Shown here piece by piece: positions 23,760 to 36,746 of a stretch of DNA of 64,000 bases. Position 1 is the stretch's first letter. Each line of letters begins with the position of its first letter. The stretch is from Garcia nutans (Eukaryota; Streptophyta; Magnoliopsida; Malpighiales; Euphorbiaceae), in contig CANTUV010000039.1 of NCBI GenBank assembly GCA_947685225.1, positions 35,704,001-35,768,000 of the forward strand, read 5' to 3'. The position numbers were made by a program, and so were the translations under genes. The notes under the pieces are model-generated. The model was given only the letters and a program-made list of their open reading frames with translations. It did no database searches and was not told the DNA's origin.

Positions 23760-26257
23760 TGTAACACCCCTATCTTCCGTATACGTACCAAGCATGCTTA
23801 AACGATCGTAATATACGTATACTGAATATAGAAAATGTCACAGTTTAAAAATAATACACAACAAATATCTTTGTAAGTAAGTGAAACCAATCTCAAACAT
23901 TTTAAAAGAAATCCAAAAGACACCATATATAAAAACATTTATTAATTCACAGCGGGAGTTATTACAAATATGTTATAAATCAAAGATTACAAAACATAGA
24001 ATATATATATACATGATTGGCAGTTCTTGTCTGATCTTTAAGTCCCAAAAGAAAATCCTCAATGTCCAGTCTCACTTGGTCTCGAGGAGCTCTTAGGTTC
24101 AACTCTGTCACCTGCGCGATCATACACTATCGCGCTAAGCCCACGGCTTAGTAGTACAAAGTATACTAACATGATGCTTTAATATGATATAATGTCACAA
24201 TTAATCTCATACATCATTTAAAAGAATATCACATTTCCACATCATACTTTATTCAATGTCATAACAACATTCATATTACATCTTCATAGTTCCATTAATT
24301 TTACCATTCAAGAATCACATTAAATACAAAGACAAGCATGGGCCCAAAGCACACTAATATGCCATTCAATTTTCAGAGTTAATACTTTGGTTTTGTTATC
24401 ACATTTATCATTATCATAAACTCAACTAGGCTTCAAGGATTAGGTTCAACCAAGCTTCAAGGGGAACAAAGCATGCTAAGTATCAACCCAACTTGGCTTC
24501 AAGAACCAACCCAACCTAGCTTCAAGGGTGGTAACATCTCAATTAGGCTTCAAGGACCAAGTCCAACCTAACTTCCAGAGATTGTTACTAATAATAGGCA
24601 TGCCACCAACAACAAACTCTGAAAATGGAATAACACATTAGCTACACAACTCATTTATTATTTCATTATTTATTTCATTCTCAATTCTCATCATCATAGC
24701 CAAACACAATGGCTTCATGTCTCTTTTGAATTATCATAGCCAATCACAATGGCCTCATATCTTATCATGTCTCAATTTTCATTATCACACTTCATTATTC
24801 AAGTATACATAACCAAATACATTAAACATCATCACATAGGCATACGTGCCTCACTTATCTCAATTCACATTATGCAAAACATAACATTATAGCAACTCAT
24901 CTTTCAAATACACAATCATTTACATCATATCTTTCACATTATACTTATGGCATCATTGACATAAATATAACAAAGTACATTGTTCATAAACATCATCAAT
25001 ATCATCAAATGTATATTCAATCTCAACATCATATGAATGTATGTTCCACATTGTACACAACATCACATTATTCATATGCATTAACAATGCAATAATGCAA
25101 GATTTGTACTTACCTCAATAACAATTCACACTACTCTAAACACTTTCCTTTTCCAAGATTCTTCACTTCCCAAACTAGGGCAACTCACCTTCTTTCAAAA
25201 CCTAATCCAAAAATTGAGACAATACATGAATTTCCATACAATTTATCACTTATTAACTTCATCTTAGACCTTTAGATTACAAAGTATCACTTAACATCAC
25301 ATTTAAAAGCCCACGGCCGTGGCCACCTCAACCCCCACGGGCGTGGGTTAGATTATGATTCTGCCTCCCATGCTCCACACCTCAACGGCCATGGTTAAAC
25401 TTGACCACGGCCATGGCAACCAAGGCCACGGGCGTGGCATTCACAATGCTACTGCCTTCCATCAAAATCACATATTTTGAGCTTACAACTCCAACAAACA
25501 CAAACAACATGAAAATCTATTAAAATACTTTATTAAACTCAAGTTACGCTTCACTTATCACTTCAAAACCCTAATATAAACACAACTCACTCTTTCAATT
25601 CAAACACCAACTTAACTTGTCATTTAAAAATCAACTTCAACACTTATAAACAAATCACAAACACACCTAATCATAATATTCACAAATCATAACTCAACTC
25701 AAACACAACTTCAAAAATAATAAAGGAAACAAGAGAAAGAACTTACCAAAGTTGATAAATTTCACAAATCTCCAACTTAATCACTTAATTCTTCTTTCAA
25801 TTTGAGCTTAGAACTTCAAGAACCTCTCTTGCTCTCTTGCTTCCTTTTGTCTTTGAAGGAGCCAGCCACACACATGGAAAAGAGGAAAAGATGATGAAGA
25901 AAACAAAGTCAACTTCTCTTTAAATCTCCACCAAGTGTTCCACAAAGAAAATTACCAACATACCCTCTTCTCACTTGTTATAGCTTTCTTCTAATCAAGT
26001 GCCCTTTAAAGTAATTTCACATATAACAAATAAAATATCTTCTTCCCTTGACCACTCATTTTGACCAATATATATGTTATATATATTACCATATACCCAA
26101 CATATACACTTACTCTCTACACACTACTTTCCTTTTTAAACAATACATAAACATTCTCTTTTCAATTTCTTTTCTCTTGCAACTAACATAAACATTCAAT
26201 CCAACTTAAAACAACAACAATATTCAAAACTTCTAAGGCATACATTGGGATATTACA
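23760..26257 (-). repeat. 3' LTR of the Tekay-like element
   Basis: 2498 bp, TGTAACACCCC to GATATTACA. Contains a cluster of CCACGGCCGTGG-type palindromes (25310-25437) and a block of GCTTCAAG repeats with CCAACC (24430-24590). Confidence 0.93.
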
Positions 26258-26275
26258 ATTCTCCCCCTCTAAAAA
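26258..26275 (-). other. Polypurine tract of the Tekay-like element
   Basis: Minus-strand TTTTAGAGGGGGAGAA directly before the 3' LTR. Confidence 0.85.
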
Positions 26276-26303
26276 GAAATTTCGTCCTCGAAATTACCTG
26301 TTA

Positions 26304-29300
26304 TCAAGTCCGAAATAACTGAGGATATTGATCTCGCATTGCTTGCTCACTTTCCTAAGTTGCCTCTTCTCTCCCATGATTCTTCCATAGAACTTTCACC
26401 AAAGGCACTTTCTTATTCCTCAACTCTTTCACTTCATATGCCAAAATAACAATTGGTTCTTCTTCAAATGTCAGATATGAACTCACTTCGATAGCTTCAA
26501 TTGGCAAAACATGAGATGGATCCGTTCTGTATCTCCTCAACATAGAAACATGGAATACATTATGGATCCTATCCAACTCAGGTGGTAAAGCAAGCCGATA
26601 AGCAACTGGCCCAACTCTTTCCAAAACTTCATACGGTCCAATGAAACGAGGACTCAATTTTCCTTTTCGACCAAACCTCAGGATCTTCTTCCAAGGAGAC
26701 ACTTTCAAAAATACCTTATCTCCAATCTCAAACTCTATGTCTCTTCTTTTTAAATCTGCATAAGACTTCTGTCGATCTGAAGCTGCTTTCAACCTATCTC
26801 GAATCATTTTCACTTTCTCTTCAGTTTCTTTAACTAAATCAGGACCAATTAACTTACCTTCTCCAAGTTCATTCCAACATAGAGGTGTCCTACACCGTCT
26901 ACCATACAATGCTTCGAATGGTGCCATACCAATACTGGATTGATGACTGTTATTGTAAGCAAATTCCACAAGTGATAAGAATCTATCCCAACTTCCAGAG
27001 AAATCAATGACACAGCTTCGCAACATGTCCTCAATAATCTGTATCACTCTCTCTGACTGCCCATCTGTCTGCGGATGAAAAGCAGTACTGAAGTGTAATC
27101 GAGAACCCAAAGCACCATGTAAACTCTTCCAAAATCTTGAAGTAAACCGGGGATCTCGATCAGACACTAGAGAAATTGGGACACCATGTAACTTCACAAT
27201 CTCATGAATATACAGCTCAGCTAACCTTTCCAGAGAATAATCCATCCTAACCGGGAGAAAATGAGCTGTCTTAGTCAGCCTATCCACAATCACCCAAATA
27301 GCATCATGCTTCCTTTGTGTTAATGGTAGACCAGACACAAAATCCATTGTCACTCTATCCCATTTCCATTCAGGCACTGATAACGGTTGAAGTAACCCTG
27401 TTGGAACCTGATGCTCAGCTTTTACCCTCTGACATGTGAGACATTTGGATACAAACTCCGCTATGTCTCTCTTCATACTGGACCACCAGTAATATTGCTT
27501 CAAATCATGATACATCTTTGTATTGCCCGGATGCATAGCAAATACTGATTGATGTGCTTCTTCTAAAATAATCCTTCTCAAATTAGCATCATCAGGTACA
27601 CACAATCTGTTCTTAAACCAAAGACTCCCATCATTTCTCACAATAAAATCTCTACTCTTTCCACTCTCGCAATCTGAAACAATCTTTTGAATCTTCTCAT
27701 CAGCCAATTGAGCCTTTTTAATCTGATCCAACAATATTGGTTTCAATTGCAACTGTGCCAACAATGCACCATCATCACAAGATATAAAATTAACATGCAA
27801 TGCTCTCAATTCAACAAGCAACGAGAGCGAATAGACAGTCAAACCTGCTAAAGACTTCCGACTCAAGGCATCAGCAACAACATTTGCCTTGCCAGGGTGA
27901 TAATCAATCAAATAGTCGTAGTCTTTAATCAACTCCAACCATCTCCTCTGTCGAAGATTAAGTTCTCTCTGCACCCCCAAATATTTCAAACTTTTATGGT
28001 CTGTATAGATAAAACACTTCTCTCCATACAGATAATGTCGCCAAATCTTCAATGCAAACACAATGGCTGCCAACTCTAAATCATGCGTCGGATAGTTAAG
28101 CTCATGCGGCTTCAACTGTCGAGAAGCATAAGCTATAACTTTACCTTCTTGCATCAGCACACAACCCAAACCACTATGTGAAGCATCACTGTAGATCAAA
28201 TATGGTTTATCTTCCACAGGTAAAGTAAGAACAGGCGCTTGAGTCAATATTTCTCTCAACTGTTCAAAGCTAGCCTGACATTGATCTGTCCACACAAATC
28301 TAACTCCCTTTCGAAGTAATCTGGCAAGTGGAGTAGCTATCAAAGAAAATCCTTTCACAAACCGTCGGTAATAGCCTGCCAAACCCAGAAAACTTCTAAC
28401 TTCAGTCACAGATTTTGGTGGACTCCAATTCAAAATAACTTCAACTTTACTCGGATCAACTCTAATGCCTTCTGCTGAAACTATATGACCGAGAAAAGTT
28501 ACTTGATCAAGCCAAAACTCACACTTTGACAGTTTAGCAAACAATTGCTTCTCTCTCAAAATTTGCAACACAATCCGCAGATGCATGTCATGCTCCTCCT
28601 CATTACGCGAATACACAAAAATGTCATAAATAAAGACCACTACAAACTGATCCAGATAGGGCCTAAACACCCTATTCATCAAATCCATTAAAGCTGCAGG
28701 TGCATTCGTCAAACCAAAAGGCATAACTAGAAACTCATAATGCCCATACCTTGTACGAAAGGCTATCTTAGGAACATCTTCAGCTCTAACCCTCAACTGA
28801 TGGTACCCTGATCTCAAATCAATTTTGGAAAACACAGCTGCACCCTTCAATTGATCAAAGAGATCATCAATTCTAGGCAAAGGATATTTATTTTTAATAG
28901 TCACCTTGTTCAATTGCCTATAATCGATACACAATCTCATAGTACCATCCTTTTTCTTCACAAATAAAACAGGAGCTCCCCACGGTGAAACACTAGGGCG
29001 AACAAACCCTTTATCCAACAACTCCTGCAACTGCACTTTCAATTCTCTCAGTTCAGCAGGTGCCATTCTATAAGGAGTAATAGAGATAGGAGTGGTACCA
29101 GGCAATAATTCAATACCAAATTCCACCTCTCTCTCAGGAGGCAACCCTGGCAACTCTTCTGGAAACACATCTGGAAATTCTGCAACTGTAGGTATACTCT
29201 CAATTTGAGAACCCCTTACCCTCGTATCCAAAATATGAGCAAGGTAAGCATCACACCCTTTTCTAATCAATCTTCTAGCTGCAACAGCTGAAACAAACAA
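26304..29300 (-). pseudogene. pol: Chromovirus pol: RT, RNase H, integrase, chromodomain remnant
   Basis: One 981-residue frame. RT: GFVRPSVSPWGAPVLFVKKKDG, RLCIDYRQLN, MPFGLTNAP. The active-site box reads FIYDIF where FIDDIL is normal, so the first catalytic Asp is Tyr (codon 28626-28628). RNase H: IYSDASHSGLGCVL and TDHKSLKYL. Integrase: the zinc region HPGNTKMYHDLKQYYWW...CLTCQ and catalytic DFVSGLP, VSDRDPRF and HPQTDGQSERV. C-terminus: NVFHVSMLRRY, then a chromodomain-like segment cut by TAG at 26355-26357 just where the conserved Trp (TGG) should be. The frame then continues 16 codons to TGA 26304-26306. The upstream side is out of frame with protease (see gag-pro). RT is very probably inactive. 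Confidence 0.93.
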
Positions 29301-30946
29301 GGATGCTGCTGTCCTTGCTCACTAGATACTAACACCTCTCTACCATTGTTGGTTCTCAAAGTAACAACTTTCTTTTTACAGTCTACCATAGCTCCATGTC
29401 TAGATAACCAATCCATGCCTAGGATCACATCATATTCCTTAAAAGGCATCTCAATCAAATCTCCAAGGAACTCCTCACCTTGAACCACCACTGCACTATC
29501 TCGGTGCACTTTGTGAACAATCACACTATGCCCTAAAGGATTTGTCACCAATACATCAAATCCTAGGGATTCAGCATGCATATCAGACACAGGCAAAACA
29601 TATGCACTAATATATGAATGTGTGGATCCGGGATCAATCAAAGCAAGTACAGAAATACCAAATAAAGAAAAAGAACCAGCTATGACTGCCGAAGCATCTG
29701 GCTGCCTCTGCATCACATATATCCTCTGAGAAGATCCAGTCTCCTCTGGTCTACTCTCTCTGCATGTAGAACCTCCTCTAGGACTGAACCCAGATCTACC
29801 TCCTTTGCTGAAAATTCTGCCTCCTCGACCTCCCCTCACACCAGGTCGAGAAGCTTCAGAATCTACCGACATCTGCTCTTGCCTCTCAGGACAATCTCTA
29901 ACAAAATGATCAGGCGATCCACATCTGAAACATACCCCTGCCACCCCAGTCCTCCAACAAGTACCACCATGTGGCCTACCACAATGAATACATATGGGTA
30001 GAGTGGATCTCTGAGTCAATGGGGTCGGAGCACTCGCCACTGAAACTGTAGGTCTCGATCTCTGCCTCTGAAACTGAACTGACCTACCAGCTGGCCTCTG
30101 ACTCCTACTAACTCGAGGAACAAAACTTCCTTTACCTCTTTTCACAGATGAAGACCCTGCCTCAAACTGGGGCCTTCTAACCCTGATCTCTTCCTCTGAA
30201 GCAGCTGCAATAACCTGAGCTCTTTCCACACTCCGAGCTTTTGCCACAAGCTGGGAAAAATCATGATATCTAGATCCAGCCACAAGACACAAGATAGAGG
30301 GCCTCAATCCCTCCTCAAATCTCCTGCATCTATCTATCTCATCAGATATAATACCCCCAGCATACTGGCTCAACCGGATAAACTCTAACTCATATTCTGT
30401 CACAGTCCGGTGATCTTACTTTAAGCTTAGAAACTCCATTTTCTTCACATCCTTATACTCCCTCAGAGTATACTTCAATTCAAACTCTCTTAGAAAATCA
30501 GCATAGGACAAGGTAGGTGGATCATCCATAGCATGAGGCACTGTCTTCCACCAGTTATATGCATCCTTCTGCAACAAGGATCTTGCATAATCAAATTTTT
30601 CTTCTGGAGTGGCTTGTAACTGAACAAATATTCTCTGTACTTTATCTAGCCACTGCTCAGCTACAGCTGGATCAATAGTACCCAAGAAATCTTCTGCTCC
30701 GTACTTCCTTAATTTATCATACTGTCTCACTGATACCAAAGGCTGTGGAGGTGGCGGTGGTTGCACTAGTGCTTGCCTCATAATCTCTACCACATGCCTA
30801 AGCCAAACTGGTGGAACATCCTCACCAGCTAGTCCCCCTGACACAGAAGCAGGTGCCTCTCCAGCACTATCCACTCTAGCTCCATCATCAGGAGCAACAC
30901 TCTCCGCACTTCCCTCAACTGACTTACGCAAATGAGGATCCATCAC
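29267..30946 (-). pseudogene. gag: Chromovirus gag and protease, broken
   Basis: Gag starts at Met 30946 (or 30943) with an acidic, Pro-rich N-terminus, then a capsid domain (AEQWLDKVQRIFVQL, YNWWKT). An in-frame TAA at about 30416 follows FLSLK, where related gags have Gln; the frame resumes as TVTEYELEFIRLS. Two zinc fingers follow (CIHCGRPHGGTC and CFRCGSPDHFVRDC), then protease with ALIDPGSTHSYIS (catalytic DPGST form) and GMDWLSRHGA. Near 29300 the protease and pol frames overlap and differ by one base; family relatives run gag-pro-pol as one frame, so this is probably a frameshift mutation, although programmed shifting cannot be excluded. Confidence 0.9.
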
Positions 30947-31092
30947 AACCTATATCTGCAAACACAGCAGAATACTTCTCATTAAAGATCAGAGACTGCC
31001 AATACCAACATGTATGTTATTCAAAAATCCACTTTTTAAAATCAAAACATTCTTTTTCTTACACTTGACCTAGGTTGAGAATCTCAAACCTA

Positions 31093-31105
31093 GGCTCTGA
31101 TACCA
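31093..31105 (-). other. Primer-binding site of the Tekay-like element
   Basis: Minus-strand TGGTATCAGAGCC (initiator tRNA-Met type), 7 bases from the 5' LTR. Confidence 0.88.
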
Positions 31106-31112
31106 AAACAAT

Positions 31113-33606
31113 TGTAACACCCCTATCTCCCGTATACGTACCAAGCATGCTTAAACGATCGTAATATACGTATACTGAATATAGAAAATGTCACAGTTTA
31201 AAAATAATACACAACAAATATCTTTGTAAATAAGTGAAACCAATCTCAAACATTTTAAAAGAAATCCAAAAGACACCATATATAAAAACATTTATTAATT
31301 CACAGCAGAAGTTATTACAAATATGTTATAAATCAAAGATTACAAAACATAGAATATATATACATGATTGGCAGTTCTTGTCTGATCTTTAAGTCCCAAA
31401 AGAAAATCCTCAATGTCTAGTCTCACTTGGTCTCGAGGAGCTCTCAGGTTCAACTCTGTCACCTGCGCGATCAAACACTATCGCGCTAAGCCCACGGCTT
31501 AGTAGTACAAAGTATACTAACATGATGCTTTAATATGATATAATGTCACAATTAATCTCATACATCATTTAAAAGAATATCACATTTCCACATCATACTT
31601 TATTCAATGTCATAACAACATTCATATTACATCTTCATAGTTCCATTAATTTTACCATTCAAGAATCACATTAAATACAAAGACAAGCATGGGCCCAAAA
31701 CACACTAATATGCCATTCAATTTTCAGAGTTAATGCTTTGGTTTTGTTATCACATTTATCATTATCATAAACCCAACTAGGCTTCAAGGATTAGGTTCAA
31801 CCAAGCTTCAAGGGGAACAAAGCATGCTAAGTATCAACCCAACTTGGCTTCAAGAACCAACCCAACCTAGCTTCAAGGGTGGTAACATCTCAATTAGGCT
31901 TCAAGGACCAAGTCCAACCTAACTTCCAGAGATTGTTACTAATAATAGGCATGCCACCAACAACAAACTCTGAAAATGGAATAACACATTAGCCACACAA
32001 CTCATTTATTATTTCATTATTTATTTCATTCTCAATTCTCATCATCATAGCCAAACACAATGGCTTCATGTCTCTTTTGAATCATCATAGCCAATCACAA
32101 TGGCCTCATATCTTATCATGTCTCAATTGTCATTATCACACTTCATTATTCAAGTATACATAACCAAATACATTAAACATCATCACATAGGCATACGTGC
32201 CTCACTTATCTCAATTCACATTATGCAAAACATAACATTATAGCAACTCATCTTTCAAATACACAATCATTTACATCATATCTTTCACATTATACTTATG
32301 GCATCATTGACATAAATATAACAAAGTACATTGTTCATAAACATCATCAATATCATCAAATGTATATTCAATCTCAACATCATATGAATGTATGTTCCAC
32401 ATTGTACACAACATCACATTATTCATATGCATTAACAATGCAATAATGCAAGATTTGTACTTACCTCAATAACAATTCACACTACTCTAAACACTTTCCT
32501 TTTCCAAGATTCTACTTCCCAAACTAGGGCAACTCACCTTCTTTCAAAACCTAATCCAAAAATTGAGACAATACATGAATTTCCATACAATTTATCACTT
32601 ATTAACTTCATCTTAGACCTTTAGATTACAAAATATCACTTAACATCACATTTAAAAGCCCACGGCCGTGGCCACCTCAAACCCCACGGGCGTGGGTTAG
32701 ATTATGATTCTGCCTCCCATGCTCCACACCTCCACGGCCATGGTTAAACTTGACCACTGCCATGGCAACCAAGGCCACGGGCGTGGCATTCACAATGCTA
32801 CTGCCTTCCATCAAAATCACATATTTTGAGCTTACAACTCCAACAAACACAAACAACATGAAAATCTATGAAAATACTTGATTAAACTCAAGTTACACTT
32901 CACTTATCACTTCAAAACCCTAATATAAACACAACTCACTCTTTCAATTCAAACACCAACTTAACTTCTCATTTAAAAATCAACTTCAACACTTATAAAC
33001 AAATCACAAACACACCTAATCATAATATTCACAAATCATAACTCAACTCAAACACATCTTCAAAAATAACAAAGGAAACAAGAGAAAGAACTTACCAAAG
33101 TTGATAAATTTCACAAATCTCCAACTTAATCGCTTAATTCTTCTTTCAATTTGAGCTTAGAACTTCAACAACCTCTCTTGCTCTCTTGCTTCCTTTTGTC
33201 TTTGAAGGAGCCGGCCACACACATGGAAAAGAGGAAAAGATGATGAAGAAAACAAAGTCAACTTCTCTTTAAATCTCCACCAAGTGTTCCACAAAGAAAA
33301 TTACCAACATACCCTCTTCTCACTTGTTCTAGCTTTCTTCTAATCAAGTGCCCTTTAAAGTAATTTCACATATAACAAATAAAATATCTTCTTCCCTTGA
33401 CCACTCATTTTGACCAATAAATATGTTATATATATTACCATATACCCAACATATACACTTACTCTCTACACACTACTTTCCTTTTTAAACAACACATAAA
33501 CATTCTCTTTTCAATTTCTTTTCTCTTGCAACTAACATAAACATTCAATCCAACTTAAAACAACAACAATATTCAAAACTTCTAAGGCACACATTGGGAT
33601 ATTACA
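31113..33606 (-). repeat. 5' LTR of the Tekay-like element
   Basis: 2494 bp, matches 23760-26257 with scattered substitutions. The palindrome cluster lies at about 32657-32785. An open frame at 32677-32859 falls in this cluster and is not a gene. Confidence 0.93.
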
Positions 33607-34471
33607 ATGGACATGAGCATGTCATTGGGCATGTCATATACACAGTATCCGAGCACATCTGACAAGCCCAACAACACAGGTGTGTCACTGGGAGGTGCCG
33701 ACTAGTTTAATAACCGCCCGAACTCTATTTTAAAGCCAAAAAACCCTTCCATTCTCCCTTATCTCTCATTTTCTCTCAAATTTTTTGCACTCCCACTGCC
33801 GCACTCACACACCCACTCACTCTAGAAGGGATTTTAACTCCTGTTTTGCATTTTTTTTCGTGGATCCACTCACTTTACATTTGGTTCCACACATTTTTCG
33901 CATTTTTCAGCTATGAACTCTCCCTTCTGCGATTTTTTTGGATTTGTTTTGCTATTTCTTATGGATTTCTTGTATTTTCTCTTATTTTCCTTAGCATTTT
34001 GAGATTTATTCCGACTTTTGAGAGATTTATTTTGATTTATTCGGCAGTTGATTTATTTTGATTTATTTTGGATTTTATTAAGTTTTTGATTTATTTTGAT
34101 TTTATTTTTATTCATCATTTGATTTATTTAGTTTGCCTTTGTATTATCAACTGTTTTCTTCTTCTTTTTTTTGTTGGGCTATGGATACAAGGTTTCATTT
34201 GTGAATCTAAATAATTGCCCTTGTTAGAATTGGTTCATCGCTATTTTTGGCTTAGATCAATTTTTTGTTGGTATATGTTGGTTATGTTTTGCTGATATAT
34301 GTTGGTTAAACTTGTTTTAAATTGGCCGTTGGCATTCATTTTGTTGGAATATATGTTGTGCTTTATCGTTATAATGCCGGTATTTCAGTAACCTTATGTC
34401 GGTCTTTTGTCGGTGTTTCGTATAGTTTCATCTTTGTTGTTATTGTGTAATTCTTGTTTGTTTTGCAGACA

Positions 34472-34804
34472 ATTGGCCCTCATAAACAACCATCCTCCAA
34501 GCTCCCTACAAAATGAGCACAAGGGGAAGACAGTTCAAGCCAACCCATTACACGACCAATCTCCAAGTTCATGGCAAACCACAAATGCCTTCATTTCTCA
34601 AATTCCAAGGAAAGAAAGTGGTTTGAGCTTTTTGGCAACAAGGATTGGTCCCCACCTCATGTTTTGGATTGGGAAGCTATGGAGCTAGTCAACATTGCAG
34701 CCGACATTCGGGAACTGATTAACCAACCAGGATGGGAACAACTGTTCTCCATAAATGAGCTTGCTTGCAAAGAGTTGACACTGGAATTCTACTGCACCTT
34801 TTAG
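34472..34804 (+). pseudogene. Captured env-like fragment, copy 3
   Basis: Same as the fragments at 17656 and 21148, but the first ATG has become ATT (34472-34474) behind the TTTTGCAG acceptor; the internal TGA is present. The frame after it is open to 34804 with a few substitutions. Confidence 0.58.
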
Positions 34805-35350
34805 TTCAACAAAATGAAGATTTCTAGCCGGTTAGCGGGCGGGGCTCCCGCTGGCCGGTCAGCGGGCAGGGTTCCGAAGGGGTAATGCCCCTGGGCAGGG
34901 TCGAGGGGTAGCTCCCCTCGAAGCCAAACAGAAACGTTAATCTAATTAACATTTTTCTTTGGCGAAACCCTAAAACAGAATCGTTAATCCCATTAACTTT
35001 CTTACTGTTTTATTTCGAATATGTACAACCCATTACAGAATCATTACCAAATGTTTATATCACATATAAACTTAATCGTTTTCATCATATGAAAATTGTT
35101 TTAATCAACCAATCATATATACGTGATCGTCTCATGAAAACGAAATTAAAAACACCAATCCTTTCTCATCATATGAAAAACGAATTAGGGTTTTACAGAA
35201 ACGAAACCAAAAACCAATCCTTTCTCATCATATGAAAAATGAATTAGGGTTTTATAGTTAACATGCCATACGAAATCAATATATCTCATGTAATCATGTC
35301 AACATGGCATTTTTGACTTAAACGAAAACAACAAGTGGCTCTGATACCAC

Positions 35351-36741
35351 TGTTAGGAAATCAACGAGATCACAGCAAACCAAAAACACGCAGCGGAAAA
35401 ATTTTGATCTTTGATTTCCCATCAAGATCCATGCTGTTCGTTTAATTCGACAAAAGTGTTCAAAGAACTAACCTGTTGATGATTCGAAATCACAGTTTGG
35501 AAGAGATGCCTCGATCGCGAAACACCCTCTATCGTGTATCCACACGAATGCTACCGTCTGGAGTGCTAGCTCTCTACAACGGCGAAGGCTGAAAAAACGT
35601 TTTCTCTAAAACGTATTAGGGTTCCTTTTCCGTTCTTTTTTTTTATGTTACTTCTAAGAAGACTTAACGTCTGGAGTGAATATAATCACTCCAGAATCCA
35701 ATTCGAAATTGGATAAGATAAGTCAAATTCAGAATCCAAAGCTAATAAGGATTCTGAATATAAGTCAAATTCAGAATCCAAATCTAATTAGGATTCTGAA
35801 TATATTATCTAATAATATATATATATAAAAAAATGAAAATGAAAATAATAATAAATATTAATATCTAATATTAATATTATTAATATTATATCCAACCCAA
35901 AGCGCATTCTTGTGTGTGACCCGATAGGCCCATATTAATTGGCAGTCAATTTAATCTCTATTAAATTAACAAGTCATAATTGGCCTCTAGCAAGGCATTA
36001 CAACTACTCAATTAATATAAGGAATGTCCAATTTGCCTAATAATAGTACATGCATTAATCCCTTTGTCACACGATATCTAGCTTTAACATAAATCATGGT
36101 CAACGTCATACTTATATTGTCCAAACTTATGATTACTCGATCTCCAAGTAGACTGATAAAAACAAATGAAATTGATCACACTATCAATTCATTTGAGCAC
36201 GGCCATGCATTTCACAGTCTCACTTATCGAGGGGCCTAAAAGATATCTCTCTCAAAGAGATGGACAAATTCTATCTTGATTGTTCATTATCCTCTACATA
36301 ATTTCTATCATATATGATCATAACCTTTATTACTATCCAGTTACGGATAATGTTTGATCATGTCAAAATATAATAGTCCTTATATTGGAAACTATGACAA
36401 TCTCAAGTCAAAGAATTAATACATAACTATCATGAGATTTACTTATGACACTAACCCATGTAGTAATCTCATGATGGGTCTATCCAATACATTGTTCTCT
36501 AACAAGTATCTATGAAATTGATTTGTATCACTATACACATAACCATCTGATGATTATCAAATCAATGTTCATACTGGTTAAGAATTATTATTTTTTATCT
36601 CTATAACAATAATAAACCAGGGACAAATATCAAAATTGTGTAACATGCATACAAACATTAATGATAATAAAACCTCATTTATTAATAATAAATGTATAAC
36701 ATAAAGATCCAAATAAATGGCCTAGGGCACATACACTAATA
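35351..36741 (-). repeat. Array LTR5 (outer subfamily; 5' end of array)
   Basis: 1391 bp, TGTTAGGAAATC to CACTAATA; the last CA has become TA. Shares all subfamily variants with LTR1. Followed by TSD GTTCT (36742-36746). Confidence 0.93.
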
Positions 36742-36746
36742 GTTCT

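Larger units (their letters stand above)
23760..33606 (-). mobile_element. Tekay-like chromovirus (Ty3/gypsy), complete but mutated
   Basis: 9847 bp with LTRs 23760-26257 and 31113-33606, perfect TSD, primer site, polypurine tract, gag-protease and pol with a chromodomain-type C-terminus. The LTRs differ at only scattered positions, so this is one of the younger insertions. The lineage rests on the double zinc-finger gag, the IN end and the chromodomain-like PIVILAYEVKELRNKKV segment. Three lesions make it non-autonomous (see gag-pro and pol). Confidence 0.92.
23428..35350 (-). mobile_element. Short non-autonomous internal region, copy 3, split by a chromovirus
   Basis: Own sequence is 23428-23759 and 33612-35350; the middle is a Tekay-like element with TSD ATGGA. 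After removal, the unit matches copies 1 and 2: palindrome cluster, TATA-like box, CT-rich leader, intron-like stretch, env-like fragment, GC-rich block (34824-34925) and primer site 35337-35349. Confidence 0.85.
8251..36741 (-). mobile_element. Tandem copia array: five LTRs sharing four internal regions
   Basis: Only the outermost ends carry the TSD GTTCT, so the whole array occupies one integration site in the Sirevirus-like integrase gene. Order: LTR1 8251-9635, gag-pol 9636-15051, LTR2 15052-16488, short unit 16489-18533, LTR3 18534-19959, short unit 19960-22026, LTR4 22027-23427, short unit 23428-35350 (split by a chromovirus), LTR5 35351-36741. LTR1 and LTR5 share one set of variants; LTR2-4 share another. 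Each internal region has a primer site on its right and a polypurine tract on its left. The gag-pol resembles Tork-like copia elements (tentative). Confidence 0.88.

Noticed and set aside
29267..29321. Programmed frameshift between chromovirus protease and pol
   Set aside because: Related chromoviruses usually read through in one frame and no clear slippery heptamer is seen; an indel is more likely.
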